64,000 nt of DNA, from assembly GCA_012845835.1 (NCBI GenBank), contig JABAKD010000002.1, forward strand, positions 2,861,001 to 2,925,000, read 5' to 3'. The translations under genes were made by a program, and so were the position numbers. The stretch is from Undaria pinnatifida (lineage: Eukaryota; Sar; Phaeophyceae; Laminariales; Alariaceae). This document shows, piece after piece, positions 9,800-22,382 of this stretch. Each line of letters opens with the position of its first letter. Within the stretch, counting starts at the first letter, position 1. The notes below the pieces were generated by a model that saw only the letters and a program-made list of their open reading frames with translations, was not told the DNA's origin and did not search any database.

Positions 9800-12700
9800 G
9801 TAAGTTTAAACGTACTTGCGCCGCAGGGGGTAGGGGCTGAATAATAGTGGATAGACACACAAAAAATATCATGAACAGGTCGGCTCGATTGCTTCGTACA
9901 TCACTGGGGCTATACCGTTGTACTGCGACACACAGAATTTGACCGCATTGACTATAACTGGCTCACTGTCACAACCGCAATAAAATCACGACTAGGGTAT
10001 GGTTGGTACCTTTGGATATCATGAATTTATTACTCAACTCTTGTGGGCGCAGTCAGCATCCTCGAAAGCTATTGATTGCGTGCCATTGCCTATGATGTTT
10101 TCATATTTAGCGAAATAGTACAGTACGCGTATGCGGGAGTGGGGCGTGCAAAGTACAACGGAAATTACAATGGACCAAGTAGGCAGCACTATTTATGGGT
10201 TCCTTTCGCTCGTAATTCAATTACAGTCACTCCCTCTGCATCCAAACCAGATGCGGTGAACTCTACTTCTGGCCACCCCTCTCCAGGATCGTTGTCGAAG
10301 CTAAGTTCCTCAGTTATTCCAAGGAAGGCACAGGGACACGGGCCTGGAGTTGCTAGCGTTTGCTAGGGGTTTACGCCCAATGCTGATAGACAACTTTCTG
10401 CAAATGCAGCCTGGTGGTGATCGGCCCCACTTTCCAATGGTGAGATTGGAGAAGATACCACATGCTGAAGATTTTTTTTGGGCCAGTGGCCGCGCGGATT
10501 GTTAGCAAGACCAGTGTGGGGTTGGCATTTGTTTCGCTACATCTGGAGGGTGCGGTGGCAGAGACGACCACGTCGACCCAACAGATGGCACCGGTAGGCC
10601 GGGCCGCTGAACACAGAGAACCACGGATGGTTGACCACCAGCTGCTCTGCAGGGAGCTGCATTTGTGCATCGCTTTTTAGACTCGATGTGTTCTGCCTGC
10701 CTTTTTTCCGTTGCCACTTCGAATTGCGGTGATATGATGGCGTTTAGTTTTCAGTGACAGATTACCCCTCGTGTCGCCATCCTCTGTGTCCTCCTCGCTG
10801 TTTGATCTGTTCGCACCGTAATCAGGATGTCTGCCAGGACACCACCATCAAGCCTTTCGCCACCTTTGCATCTCGACAGGGAGGACCCGGCAGGTGCTGG
10901 ACTTCATTGCCTTTGCGGCGAGCCAGAATGAAGCAGTAGCAATTCCAGAACGAGGTGCTGGCCGACCGGCTAGTGGTGGAAGGCTGCGAGTGCAACTCGT
11001 TCACAGAAAAAGACAGACGTTAAAGCGAAGCGAGAAATATAGCAACAACACCAACAAAAACACCACTCATCCGAGGGTCCCTGCGTCGCAAACAGCTTAA
11101 GCATGACCGAACCCGTCTTGCTTCGCTTGTTCTGTATGCAAGGAGAGGTGGAGGAGGCAATCTACCTTTTGTTCTGGGGTGTTGGCATTAGGGCGGGAAG
11201 TGGGTTACATGACGACCGAAGGACTAGAGAAGACGGTGACGTTGGCAAAACTGACGTGAGAGGTGCAGTTGTGGTCGGAGTAATGCCAAAGGTATACCAG
11301 AATGCTGAAGTGGGAGGACTGGCGTGTTTAACGTTGCAATCATCACTGCCCCTCTCCGATGGTCAGTGGCAAATGTTTGCGTTTTCGTTGGAGTCACCGT
11401 CGACAGCCTTGTGGTACTACAGCCAAAACGTTTGCTGGGTTTGAAACATAGCCCAAAACAGTACGCAGCCGCTGGCCGTGCGACAGCTACTCGACATGAG
11501 AAGACAATCGACATGCCGGACTGTGCTGCGATGGAATGTTCATTTGCACTTAAATATTATCCCCATCTCTTATATATTTATATAATTATTCAAGGTTGCC
11601 TTTGTCCGGAGTTTTTGACCTCAGACCATTGCTGTGTCGCGATCGTGCGTGATAGCGGCAATGTTGTGCGTGGTGTTGGATATATATTTTGGAATTGCTC
11701 GTTTAATAAACGCTTGCACACCTCGGACACATATCGTTACGTAGACTGTCTGCATTAGATCCAGACCCATTCGTTGTTGAAGATGTCGTGCCGAATTCTA
11801 TAGGGAGAGAGTACGGGGTCAACATGGAAATCGTGTGCTTATGTAGATCATCATGCAGATCGCACGGCTCCCACCCCGTTTCCTGACCTGAAGCATACAG
11901 ATCTTCCCCGAAATATGTTTAATAATCAACGGGAACATGGTTATATATCCGACGTGGGAAGTGTTGTCGTGTTTGGATCTCCTGCAGAATACTGCATCCA
12001 CACAAAACGACCGCAAACAGCGGAATGGTTCCTGCGAGGCCTTGAGGTTCAGCTGCGGTTGTCCCCCGGTTGTTGCGCTGTTTTTTTGCGAGTTTTGTTT
12101 TCGTGACGCGGAGGAGTTGCCTTGGCGAACACGACGTGCTCGCAATTGTGATCCTGGCTTCCCATGTTATGGTCACTAGCTAAGTGTTGATTTCGCCAGT
12201 GTTTCCTGCGGAACCCAACCACAAAACAGTAAAGAGATTCGATTATAGTCTATACGGTGCGTTCTAAGGCTACTCGCGTGGATGTCCTGGTATGTATAAC
12301 ATAGGCACTGTCTATTGCTGACACATCGAGCAAGAAAGCTAGTTGGACTCACTGCGTAAACTTTTCTCAAAATCCAACCTCGCGGACAAGTGAATGGCAC
12401 GTCAAGATTGCTCTCGGAGGATTTTGTACTTCGCTCCCAGTGGTTGTATACATCCCACTAAGCAGAAATGCTTGTGTGGCTTACCCTTTACCGTTGTTGT
12501 GTGTAGAAACTTCGTCTGCGCCAAGAAACAAAGAGGCAGTCAACGGTGCGTGTATGCTCACATATCGACGAAGGAATAAACGTTGTCGGCGAACCACGAA
12601 AATGAAAATGGTTGGGGGCGCAAAGTGTTTCCTGCGCACGTTTCTTATTTTTGCGTTTGTCTATGAGAACAAGAGTTTCGATCTGTTATTGTTGAGTTTG
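9800..12700. other. No gene recognised
   Basis: This is a mixed-composition region with numerous short frames on both strands. None shows a recognisable domain, and I saw no tandem or inverted repeat of note. It ends at the left TSD (TTTG, 12697-12700) of the Gypsy element. Confidence 0.4.
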
Positions 12701-13210
12701 TGTTACGGCAAGCCAACGTGGGAACATAAAAAATACGGTGGGCCGTAGTCTGATGATTACGACTCACCGGGCGCAGATGCAGTGGTTGGTAGCTCTGTGG
12801 GTGTGGGAAGGACGTTTCATCTAAAAAGCGGTTTCATCCGCCGGATCGTAACGCCAGACCCAGGTGGTAGCGCATGTTGCGTCCACCTGACATCACCTGG
12901 TGTTTAGTCTGTTAACACCACCCAAAAAGAAAGAAAAAGTGCAATCAAAAGTGCAAAGTTAAAAAGGCATATCAACTGCTCACCCGTGCATAAACGACTG
13001 CTCGCTTGTGCATCCACATCATCCATCAACTGTCATCTCACGTGCTTGCGAGACTCAACGGTTTAACTTCGCTCAAAGTCTGGAGTTTCGGATCAATCAG
13101 AGGAATCGAAGGTACTGCTGGATACTGAATACGAACTCTCAAGGCAGCAGGTGAGTCATAACTAGTCCCGTGGAAATATAGTTGCGCAGGTCCGACTCGC
13201 TGCCGTATCA
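12701..13210 (+). repeat. Left (5') LTR of the Gypsy element
   Basis: 510 bp, TG...CA termini, matching 23004-23513 with four substitutions that I could find (for example GTAGTCTG/GTGGTCTG, CATATCAACT/CATATGAACT). It should contain the promoter of the element. The downstream sequence begins TGGCGAACCC. Confidence 0.92.
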
Positions 13211-13345
13211 TGGCGAACCCAGGGTCATGGTGAACTCCAGGGACATCACCCTGTCGAACCCAGGGTCATGGTGAATCGAGGGTGGTGAACCCATGATGGC
13301 GAACCCAGGGTCATCACCCAGGGAATGGTGAACTTGCAGGAGATG
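13211..13345 (+). repeat. Short direct repeats just inside the 5' LTR
   Basis: The word CGAACCCAGGGTCAT occurs three times, with related words (GGTGAACTCCAGGGACATCACC, GGTGAACCCATGATGG) between. The position, directly after the LTR, is that of the untranslated leader where primer-binding and packaging signals lie. A leader role is inference. Confidence 0.65.
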
Positions 13346-14894
13346 GTAATCCTGTAGATGGTGGAGAGATTGGACCAGGACATGAGGATAGGAGTACAGC
13401 TTACAGCAAGAACACTGCTTGCTGTAGATGTTGAAGACGTGGAATCTGATGTAGAAAAAAAATGTGCAATTTATAGTAAAGTACAGGGGGTACAGACGGT
13501 CTGAATCATGTCATCATGTATAGAGCTTTTGTTTTCATGCACCGTAACGGTACGAGAATAGGAAGCGTAATGCGTGAACCACGTAAGTACGCGTGCCGAA
13601 CGCTGTGGATCTGGGAAGAGGTACGTAAGCAGGTAAGCATAAAGCGCGCGTAGATGTCACGTGCTATATGGTGTCACCACAAGGGGAGTGTTGCTAATTA
13701 AGCTGATCTTGTTGCCAAAAGGATAGTAGGTTAAAAATACGAGCGGTATGTTTTTCAATTTTTCTAGAAACGCTTGTTGAATATACTGTTCTTACTACGC
13801 TTGTGCAACAGGGTAGAGCAAATATACTGTTTTTACTATGCCCGCGCAGCAGGGTAAAGCATTGTGTAATAATATGCATGCCTCATCTTGTTGCACTTTT
13901 TTGATGCTCAATTGTTCCTGCATGTGAGACGAGCCATCAATGCCCAAACACATGCATGCTTCGCTCGAGTCTTTCCGGGTTTGATTTGTCATGAAATGTT
14001 CATACTTGCACCAATGCCGTGTCAATCATATAGCAAGCTTCAAGTCGCAATGTCAACTCGCAAGTTTCAAGTAATCTTTGTGGCTGTAGGAGCACGTCCA
14101 CGGTAGCCAAGTACAAGTACACGTACGAAAAAAAGGAGACGGGTACTGTTGCTACTGCTGCTGTGAGTTTCGTCAGCCATCACAAGCTGCTTGCAAGGAG
14201 GACGGCTAGTCTAGACGTCGTCTATGTGAAGAGGACGGTCAGACAGGGACACAGGCGTCACGCCTCACCGCAGCTAGACTACAGCTAGCTGTTGTTGGGC
14301 TTCAGCTGGGATACGTGTGTGTTGATAGTTCATACATGATGAGGAATCACGCAGTCCATGCTACGCACAGTAGTATGTACAGAGAGCGAAACGAGATTCT
14401 CCCCGCTTTGACTGACACACTACTGTCTTTTTTGTATGAGCTGCAGACGAAACGTTGGTACGTATGCATCAATGGTATAAATTGTTCCGCAAAGCATGCA
14501 TTATTTTTTTGCTTTCGTGCTCGTACTTACTCTTACGACGACTACTACTTCTGCATTGTTGTACCAGGGATGTATGTTATCATGCTGTTTACATGCGTAT
14601 CATATGTTTGTTCTGGATGTCGTTTGTGATATGCTCTTGTTTTTTTGTGCTGCACCTCTTGTTTTTTTGTGCTGCACCATTTTTGACGCCAAACTGACCG
14701 GGTATACCTGCCTGAAAAAATATTTTGTACGTCAGAAGTTTGACCAATCAGATCAATGCGATAATTCATAGTTGTATGAGCGATAGCATTGGGCACACCT
14801 GGCCCAGCTGTGTAGGCGACGACCTGCACGCGGAGCGCGTAGGGGAGCAGAGTCAGAGCTTACAGGTTCAAGGTGTGATACAGGCTAGTTTAAG

Positions 14895-15230
14895 TTCGTG
14901 CACTCCCCGACGATTGAAGAGTGCAAGTCACCGGAGGCTGAAGCTCTTGTGGCTGCTGCTGTACGCGGTCCTAATCACGCCGCCTCGGCTGCTGTGCAAG
15001 CTGAGTCCCAAGGTTGCCGTGCCGCAGCCGCTTCGGCTGCTGCTACTGCTGCGTCTGCCACCGCGGCACTATCTTTGCTCAGCCCCAGTCCCGCTGTATC
15101 CGGGGCTGCGGGGGTAACATCGTCAATCGATAACGGATACAGCAAGCGATGGTGGTACAATGCGATCTCACAACTGGAGTGTATTTTAATTTTGACAATA
15201 TCCGTAAACCAATTTTTTTTTAATTTTTGA
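14895..15230 (+). other. GC-rich alanine-coding island, origin unknown
   Basis: One plus frame (14898-15230) encodes a stretch very rich in Ala and Ser, with GCTGCT/GCCGC words. It sits abruptly in AT-rich surroundings. The first part could be a captured exon, but the last third runs into the dispersed repeat (about 15158 onward), so the full frame is not a real gene. No homology is recognised. Confidence 0.25.
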
Positions 15231-15448
15231 ACTGGAAAAGACATACATCATGTCATGCATCCCTGCCTGCTAGTAAGTCTTGCCTAAATGCAAGTTGGGG
15301 GGGTATTTATGTACCAGGTAGGCAGGATGCTGAGAAGGGAGTAACATGGACTGCTGTTGAGCCAGCAAAATAATGGTGAGTGGGGTGGTAGTAATAAAAA
15401 TATTATTATTTTGCAAGCTGTGTGTGATACTCCGATCGCGCGTATTAC
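15158..15448. repeat. Dispersed repeat family, rearranged copy 3
   Basis: 15160-15195 is an inverted copy of the family's left part (GCGATCTCACA.CTGGAGTGTATTTTAATTTT). 15412-15448 is a direct copy of the central part (TTTGCAAGCTGTGTGTGATACTCCGATCGCGCG). The opposing arms suggest an element with inverted ends or a local inversion. Confidence 0.65.
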
Positions 15449-16196
15449 GTATTATACATCATTTGCTCATGCATAATATACCTACTACTGCCGTATAGAC
15501 TACAATTAATTGTATATGGTCAAAACAGTGTACGGTTGTTGTGAGTATAGAGTATTATATGTATGCGTTATTATTGCGGTAACTTGTTTGTTGCACCTTG
15601 TAGTCTATAGCACGATAAATCGATTGATCTGTCTGGAGGATTAGCAATATTTATTGCTGTACGGAAGAATAGTATACAGGTTGGTCTTGTTTATTTTACA
15701 TTGTATAGAACAGTACACAAGTTGGTATTTATACTACGCGAAATCGTAATCTACGGGCTTCCAAATATCTAACTGCTGAATAACACGAGCATCATCTCCG
15801 AACAAGAAGTCAGTTTCGATTTTCCACGAGAGAGAGTTTTATTTTAGCGACCAGACCAAAAAAATCTGAAGCTCGGAATGGGATCCGCATAATAATTAGC
15901 CTTTATCTTTGGGCAGGCTGTTTATTCCACATTTCACAGTAGTACCGCGAGCTTTGTGTCGAATATCAGGTATTATTATAGTACATACCATAAACCGTAT
16001 AATAACTGGTACGAGTACTACTCGTATCATACGTACTGCTTGCTGTTGATATCGTATCCAGAATTATGTTATCCGATATCTGATATTTTAAAGATATACC
16101 AGGTATCAATACAAATACGAGAATGTTGTACTACATCCAGCATCATATATCAACACAACACCACTACTTGTAAATACATCACGATGGGCATATGGC

Positions 16197-16288
16197 GTAA
16201 CCGATATTACTGAGATATCGTATTTACTACTGGGTATTCACTGTAACCGATATTATTGAGATATCGTATTTACTACTGGGTATAATAC
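16197..16288 (+). repeat. 46-bp tandem duplication
   Basis: Two adjacent 46-bp units, each beginning GTAACCGATATTA and containing TGAGATATCGTATTTACTACTGGGTAT, start at 16197 and 16243. They differ by a C/T change in the first dozen bases and at their ends. The surrounding 15.95-16.45 kb is rich in GATATC and GTAC words. Confidence 0.8.
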
Positions 16289-17001
16289 TGTACGACATAT
16301 CGCGAGATAGTAACAAAATAAATTCCCCCGTAACACTGCACGCTACTAGGTACTGCTGTACCAGGTATGTATTGTTAATAGGATGCTATACTCGTACAGC
16401 ATTGTGATTATCACTATGTACTACTAGTACTACTACTACTGTAACAAAAACCAGTGTAATCTTGTTTTTTTTCTATACACAGTTTGATCAGAAAAAAATC
16501 AGGGGGGGTTGGCGAGTATTATAACGATGCAGTGAAGATGAGAACATTACTGCTGCGCTCACTGCATCAAAATTTCAGAGCAATGGGAACACAGGCTCTG
16601 GTAATCCAACCTTCCTAAGACGCTATTTCGAAGAGTCTCTTCAAAATCTTTGAAAATATGTACGACGTTGTACCGAAAAGGTTCCGGAAATACTTGTAGT
16701 AAACCAGAGTATTGTTTAGGATCGAATAACGGAGGAGTAATGGCCATTGTGCTCAGCCAAACACAGCATTGCTGCGGCCTGCAGAACAAGTGCCTAGCAC
16801 GGAAAATATACGCAAAGCGTATTGAAAGCGTCGCGCGAAAGACGTTTTGACGGATCCTGAGTGTGCTATGCAACATTGACGCATCATGGCCAGATAAAAT
16901 TGATGCGATCAGAAGCACTGACGAACGAAAATTCATGGCGAAAAGCAAATTAGCCATAGGAGTAGGCCGATGCTAGGTGACGGCATGTATGTATCCAGAA
17001 G
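16289..17001. other. No gene recognised; flank of the inverted Gypsy fragment
   Basis: A 132-codon minus frame (16559-16957) lies just downstream of the inverted Gypsy integrase but shows no domain that I recognise. It may be 3' sequence of that element or unrelated. Confidence 0.35.
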
Positions 17002-18910
17002 TCAGACTGAAGTTTGTTGCCTTTCTGGAGGTTGAAATGGAACTAAACCTCGCAGAAAAATGCACCCCGTACGCCCAAACACAAGATAGTGGGGAGTCTC
17101 CTCCAAAGTTTTGGAGTATGCCGTGTTGTGCGCAAGCTGGACACACGGTAGTAATTCCGCCCAATTATCGCAAGCCAAGTTACTGTACATGGCAAGCGTA
17201 TCGTGAACGGTGCTGTGGACACGCTCGAGAACAGAGTTCCCTTGCGGACGATAAGCGGCGGTACGTGTTTTCTTGTGCCCATAGACAGACTGCAATTCTT
17301 TCAAGAGTTGTTTTTGAAATTTCTTCCCTTGATCGGAATGCAGGGTTTCTGGTGGGCCGAACACCGAAAAGACGCGGTCAATAAGATGACGAACCACTAC
17401 CGCAGCTTCCTTAGACTTGATAGGTATCAAAATGAGGAAACGCGTGAGGTGATCGATGACAGACAGGATAAATCGATTACCTTCCGACTTAGATTTGTAT
17501 TCGACGACATCCACCGCAACAAGTTGAAACGGTCTGGTGACCGGTCGATGCCTGGTAGGCAGCGTAGGTGATCGGTGAGACGTTTTGCGGCGTTGACAAG
17601 GAAGACAGCTTTCAACATGTTCGGCAACGTCAGAGTGCATCGTGGGCCACCAATAACGATCTCGAACTTTGTCGAAGGTACCTGTAAAGGCTAGGTGACC
17701 ACCTGACGAGGGGAGGTCATGGCAAGCGTTGATTACAAGTGTTCTCAACGATTTCGGCACCACTAGCTGGTCACGAAAGGTGTCCCGCCTACGTAGGTGG
17801 GCAGGGACGTAAGACCGGCAAAGCAAACCTTCGTGGATGAAGAATTTACTCATGCTGGACTTTGATTGCTGGTGTGGGACGCGAGCTTTAGTAGGATTGG
17901 CTAGGTAGTCAAAGTACTGACAAAGTTCTTTCCTCTGATGAGCAAGCAACTTCGCAGCATCGACGACGGGGAAGACATATACGACAGATAGCTGCAAGTT
18001 GCGGTTCGGATGGAAGTGGTTTTCCATCCACCTCGCTAAAAATACGCGATAGCGTATCCGGTACAACGTCAAGTTTTCCCGGAACGTGTTTGACGGTGAA
18101 ATCGTAATTTTGAAGACAAATTGCCCAACGGGTGAGCGTATTGGACGTGTCTTGCATGTGGTACAAGTACGTGAGAGCTTGGTGGTCGGTACAACACGTA
18201 AAGTGGATACGGACGCCAATGGGTAAGAGCCCATACGACAGCAAGGCATTCTTTCATCGTAGGGCTATAGTGGCTTTGGCTACGAGAAAAACGCTTGCTA
18301 TAGTATGCGACAATATCCAGCTCTTTGCCATCGGTGCTGCCCTTGGACGGTTGGGCTAGGAAAGCACCTACACCTTGCTCAGAAGCGTCGGTGTGAACGA
18401 CGAAATCTCTCGAAAAATCGGGAAAGTGTAGGACAGGGGCTTCGGATAAAGCATCTTTAAGTTTCTGGAACGCGGCATCTTGTGCCGAACCCCAGGCCTT
18501 TTCAAAACTCGTGCGTCTGACGAAGCTCTTTCGAGTCAGTTCCACAATCGGTCCCCTAAGGTCAGAATAATCTTTGACAAACCGACGGACAAAATTCGTC
18601 ATACCCAGAACAGAACGTAAGTCTTTAATGGATTTTGGCGTGGGCAGGTCGTGAATCGCATTAATGCGGTCGGTACTGACGGAAATACCTTTCGCGGAAA
18701 TGACATGACCGAGATAGTCGACTTCTTTCAGCTAAAATTGAAATTTGGACGGTTTAAGTGTCAAGCCTGCCACATGCAACGCTGCGAACATTTTCTCGAG
18801 AGAGACGAGGTGGCTTTCGAACGTGTGATTGATACGAATCAAATCGGCCATGTACGAAAGGATACCGGAGTCAGGGCCAAGGTGGCCTAGAGCTAAAGAC
18901 ATGACGTAAC
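17002..18910 (-). pseudogene. Truncated Ty3/Gypsy pol (RT end, RNase H, integrase), inverted inside the Gypsy element
   Basis: On the minus strand, reading from 18910, come the end of the RT, RNase H and integrase. The RT catalytic box reads YMAD (18844-18855) where YxDD is expected, so one catalytic Asp is lost. RNase H follows (HTDAS, then a frameshift near 18225, then CTDHQALTYL and HVPGKLD..DTLSR). After a second frameshift near 18000, the integrase runs from its HHCC finger (CLPCQRR) through Asp, Asp and Glu residues in VDVVEY, LHSDQG and VLERVHS. N-terminal RT, protease, gag and LTRs are absent. The upstream end stops abruptly where plus-strand Gypsy sequence begins, giving a head-to-head junction. 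It cannot make functional protein. Confidence 0.88.
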
Positions 18911-18914
18911 ACAG

Positions 18915-20301
18915 AAACAATGGCTGCTTTATCAGAAATGACACAGGCAGAGATGGAGCAGGCATACGGAAAGGGGACAGCGCCCTCTGCTGACTTTGAC
19001 CAAGAAGCAGTTGCCGATTGCCTGTGGACGTTCTAATAGACACAGGAGCAGGGGGAGGGAACTATGCGTCGGAGTCTTTCGTTCGCTCAGTAGAGCGAAA
19101 CGCAAGGGGGGGGGGAGAGTATAATAGCTCCAAGGGAAAAGGTTTGCTTAGGGCGGCGAATCCTATCCAGAGTGGAGTTCCCCCCATGAACATCGTTGGG
19201 TCGTGCGACATTCCTTTAGTGTTCATGCCGGAAGACCGAGTGAGAAGGATGACGGTCAGGGTGGTAGAGGGGCTACCATATGGGTTGATTTTAGGCGCTG
19301 CGTTCCTTAGAGAGCACGAGAGCGTACTCAATTTCGCGGAGGGAGGAGTCTTTAAGCCAGCTCCAGAATCGCCATGGGTACCGCTGAGATCGATGGCAGG
19401 GTGCCCGAAGCTATCGGAAAGAAAGGCAACGGGTTGGAAAGCAACGCCCAGGAAGAACCAGGAAATCCATGCAGCGATACTTGGAAAGGAGGCGACACCG
19501 TGGGAACGCTTTTGTGCAGTGGCACCGCCGTCCGCAGAGAAAGAGCCGGAAGGGTTGACAGAACTGGACACAGTCCCAAAGGAGAGCGAAGTCATGTGGG
19601 AGGATGATGGTAGCCTGCAATGGAACATGCGCCTAGCAAAGGAGGTAAAGGTGGGGAGTTTCGTTAGCGTGCGAAAGGAAGCCTTCGTGACGGGCCCCCA
19701 ACCACAAGATCGACAGTTAGTACTGGTCATACCAACGCAACCATACGACATGGAGCTGGGAGCTGAGTTGGGGGTAGCCAGGGGTGTACAATGGTGGTAC
19801 CCGGGCAACCCTCTACAATGCAAAGTCGTCAACCGAACGAAAACCGCGATGACCATACAGCAAGGTGTTGTGGTAGCGAAGGTATTTGCAACCAACTCCA
19901 GTGATACAGAGAGAATGCGGTTGCTACTTGATCGGTCCGTAGAAAAAGAGTCCGTTCCAGCTGTCGAGGGAGAAAGCGGAGGAACGGAGAGGCCAACGGA
20001 TGACCTCGAGGAAGTTGCAGTTGACATAGCTGAAGCCAACATGGGGCAGTTGAGTCAGGGTTGCAATTCAAACTTGTTAGAACTGTTGCGTGAATATCGT
20101 GATCGCGGACTGTTCCCGGCTAACCCCAAGGTAGTGCCAGCGTGCCACGGGGCTAAGCTACGGTTGCCCCTGACCAGGGAGGATTGCACACCCTATACGG
20201 CTAAACAACGACGATATTCCCCAGAGGAGGAAGCCATGATTCAGAGCGAGGTGACTAAACAGTTTCAAACCGGGGCCATCCGTAGATCGACATCAGCGTA
20301 G
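18915..20301 (+). pseudogene. Gypsy pol part 1: protease and RT N-terminus
   Basis: The frame open from 19018 begins with an aspartic protease: DTGA at about 19039 and the second-half signature GLILGAAF near 19285. A linker follows, then the RT N-terminus (KLRLPLTREDC..PYTAKQRRY). Sequence from about 18915 (a short frame starting MAALSEMTQ) may be the remaining tail of gag, offset by a frameshift. The frame ends at TAG 20299-20301, where related elements usually have a tryptophan codon before the VRKKDGT block. A TGG-to-TAG change is therefore likely, and the reading frame continues unchanged after it. Confidence 0.85.
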
Positions 20302-21348
20302 GCAGCCAATTGTGTCGTGGTTCGCAAGAAGGATGGAACGGCGAGGGTTTGCCAGGATTACCGGGGGCTGAATACGTTGCTAAAGTCGGATAGTGGAGGC
20401 CTAGGAGATATCCAAAGCATCTTTGACGGCATGAAGGGTGCGAGCTGTTTTACGTCAATAGATCTGGCTTCAGGATTCACCCAACTAGAGATCGAAGAAG
20501 ACGATAAGCACAAGACCGCATTCAGAGACGCCCACGGTACACTGTGGGAGCTCAACCGATTCGGGTTTGGAGTGAAGACTCTACCAGCAGGCTTTGCAGC
20601 CTTCGTTGGCGGAGCTCTCGGTCCGTTGAAAGGGAAGGGAGTCCAAAACTGGTTGGATGACATCATCACTTACACCCAACAGGTGGAAGGACATTTCGAC
20701 CTATTGAGGCAAGTGTTAGAGAAACTATCGAGGGCCGGTCTGTCGGTGAACTTCTCTAAATCATGGTGGTGCTGTCCTTGGCAAGAGTTTGTGGGCATGG
20801 TGGTGGACAGGCTAGGAGTGCGTCCGTCACAGTCTAAGATCGACGCCGTTGCTCAACTTACTAGGGCCAACACGGTGGAGGAAGTGAGGGCACTGCTGGG
20901 TATGACAGGCTACCTGAGGAAGTTCGTCCCCCGATACAGCGCGCTGGTAGCGCCAATCTCGAATCTTCTTCGTGACAAGCGTTTCGCGTCGAAACGAGCG
21001 AGGAAACTCAAGGTTCCATGGGGAGAGGAGCAAGACAAAGCGTTGGCGGCGCTAATCCTCGCTCTGACATCACCACCGATTTTGGCTATGCCAGACTGGA
21101 ACAGGCCGTTCCAGCTCCACACGGATGCCAGCGAGTTAGGAGCAGGAGCAGTTCTTACCCAGACACATGAAGGTTCTGAACGTGTCTTAGGGTATGCTAG
21201 TCACCGGCGGTCTCGAACTGACGCTAGACGGTCACCTACGGAACGGTAAGTGATGGCGGTGTTATGGGCGGTAGACCACTTCAGACCGTACGTATGGGGC
21301 AGGAGATTTACTCTCATCACCGATTGCTCGGCGCTGACATGGCTGTTT
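20302..21348 (+). pseudogene. Gypsy pol part 2: RT core and truncated RNase H
   Basis: Continues the frame of part 1 with the RT core: VRKKDGTARVCQDYRGLN, FTSIDLASGF, and the catalytic box as WLDDI (about 20653-20667), a Trp in place of the usual Tyr but both Asp kept. The thumb and RNase H start follow (LHTDASELGAGAVL). A TAA at 21247-21249 interrupts RNase H. After it, AVLWAVDHFRPY and DCSALTWLF are still legible. The domain then breaks off at about 21347, directly against integrase sequence in another frame, so the C-terminal half of RNase H is deleted. Confidence 0.88.
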
Positions 21349-22382
21349 ACCCTAAGTTAGCAATACCGAGGGTGGTGGTACCAGGGGTCTTGGCGCTGGT
21401 TCACAGCATGTTTGGCCATCCAGGCGTGGCGCGCACGACGCTGCTTGTTAAAGGCAAGTACAATTGGCCGATGTTGGTCAAGGACGTGCGCGAATATGTG
21501 CTCTCGTGTGGCTGCAGGAGAAGGAAGCGGGCCAACAGTCATCGAGTAGCTCTGATGCCAGCCAAGTTTCTGCGGCCTTGGGAAGTTCTAGAAATGGACA
21601 TCCAAGACCTCAAACAAGAGTCTCAAGACGGAAACAGGTACCTGTTGGTTGTGGTGGATAGAGCCAGCAAGTTCCTGTTAGCATATCTGTTGCCGTCGAA
21701 GGATGCCGTCGGGGTGAGTCGCAAGCTGTTAGAACTCCTTTTGACCTTCGGGGTGCCGTTGTCGATCCGGAGCGATGCTGGGGGGGAGTTCACAGCGCAG
21801 GTGGTGAAACATTTGTGCCAGTGGTTGAGAGTGTCGATAGACTATGGTCCCGCCAAACACCCCCGTGCCCAGGGAGCAGTCGAAAGGGTGGGGGGGTGGC
21901 TCCAGGAGGTATTATCCGAACTCTGCAAGTCTTGGCCTAGGATATGGGATCGGTATGTACTCCCAGCATGCTGGATCCAGCGTGTTACCCCAGATCCTAG
22001 CCTACCCTCGTCGCCGACACCATTTCGTCTATTGTTCGGTCGGGATGCCCGCACACAATTGGACTCGATAACCCCTGTCGTCGATGGTGTAGAATATCAA
22101 GGGGGATTGGACGCCTTCGTGGCGGATCAACAACAAGCGTTCAGAGAGGTACGCGAAGCCCTAGAGAAAAGGCAAGCTGCCAAGGATCGAAGTAGGCGAA
22201 GCTATAATGACAGCATAGGTCGTGCTTCTCCAGGGGGACAATCCAGGATCGGTGACTACGTGTTGGTTACGGAGGCGGCCAGCAAACTATCGAGGGAAGG
22301 AGTTCACTCGAAGTTAGCACACGTACACTGGACGGGACCATGGCAGGTAGTTCCATTGCGGCAGCACCGCTGTACACGCTAA
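21349..22382 (+). pseudogene. Gypsy pol part 3: integrase
   Basis: The integrase is largely intact. It has an HHCC-type zinc finger (HSMFGHPG ... CGCRRRKR, with the second Cys pair spaced CxC), a catalytic core with Asp in LEMDIQD (about 21594), Asp in IRSDAGGEF (about 21772) and Glu in GAVERVGG (about 21882), and a GPY/F-like end (HVHWTGPWQVV). The frame is lost at about 22350, and the C-terminal module continues in a different frame. Confidence 0.88.

Larger units (their letters stand above)
13346..16190. other. Foreign or unrecognised sequence in place of gag
   Basis: Mostly AT-rich. No gag-like protein is visible. It includes a 22-bp tandem duplication at about 14633-14676 (CTTGTTTTTTTGTGCTGCAC words), a GC-rich alanine-coding island (14895-15110) and fragments of the dispersed repeat family (15158-15448). 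A Gypsy gag would be expected here, so this stretch is either a replacement or a later insertion. Confidence 0.5.

Noticed and set aside
12701-13210. CRISPR-like or regulatory repeat interpretation of 12.7 and 23.0 kb
   Set aside because: The two copies are 510 bp long, bounded by TG...CA and a target duplication, and flank a Gypsy pol; they are LTRs.
19062-20042. 326-codon minus frame opposite the Gypsy protease
   Set aside because: Antisense shadow of a plus-strand frame with a clear protease and RT start.
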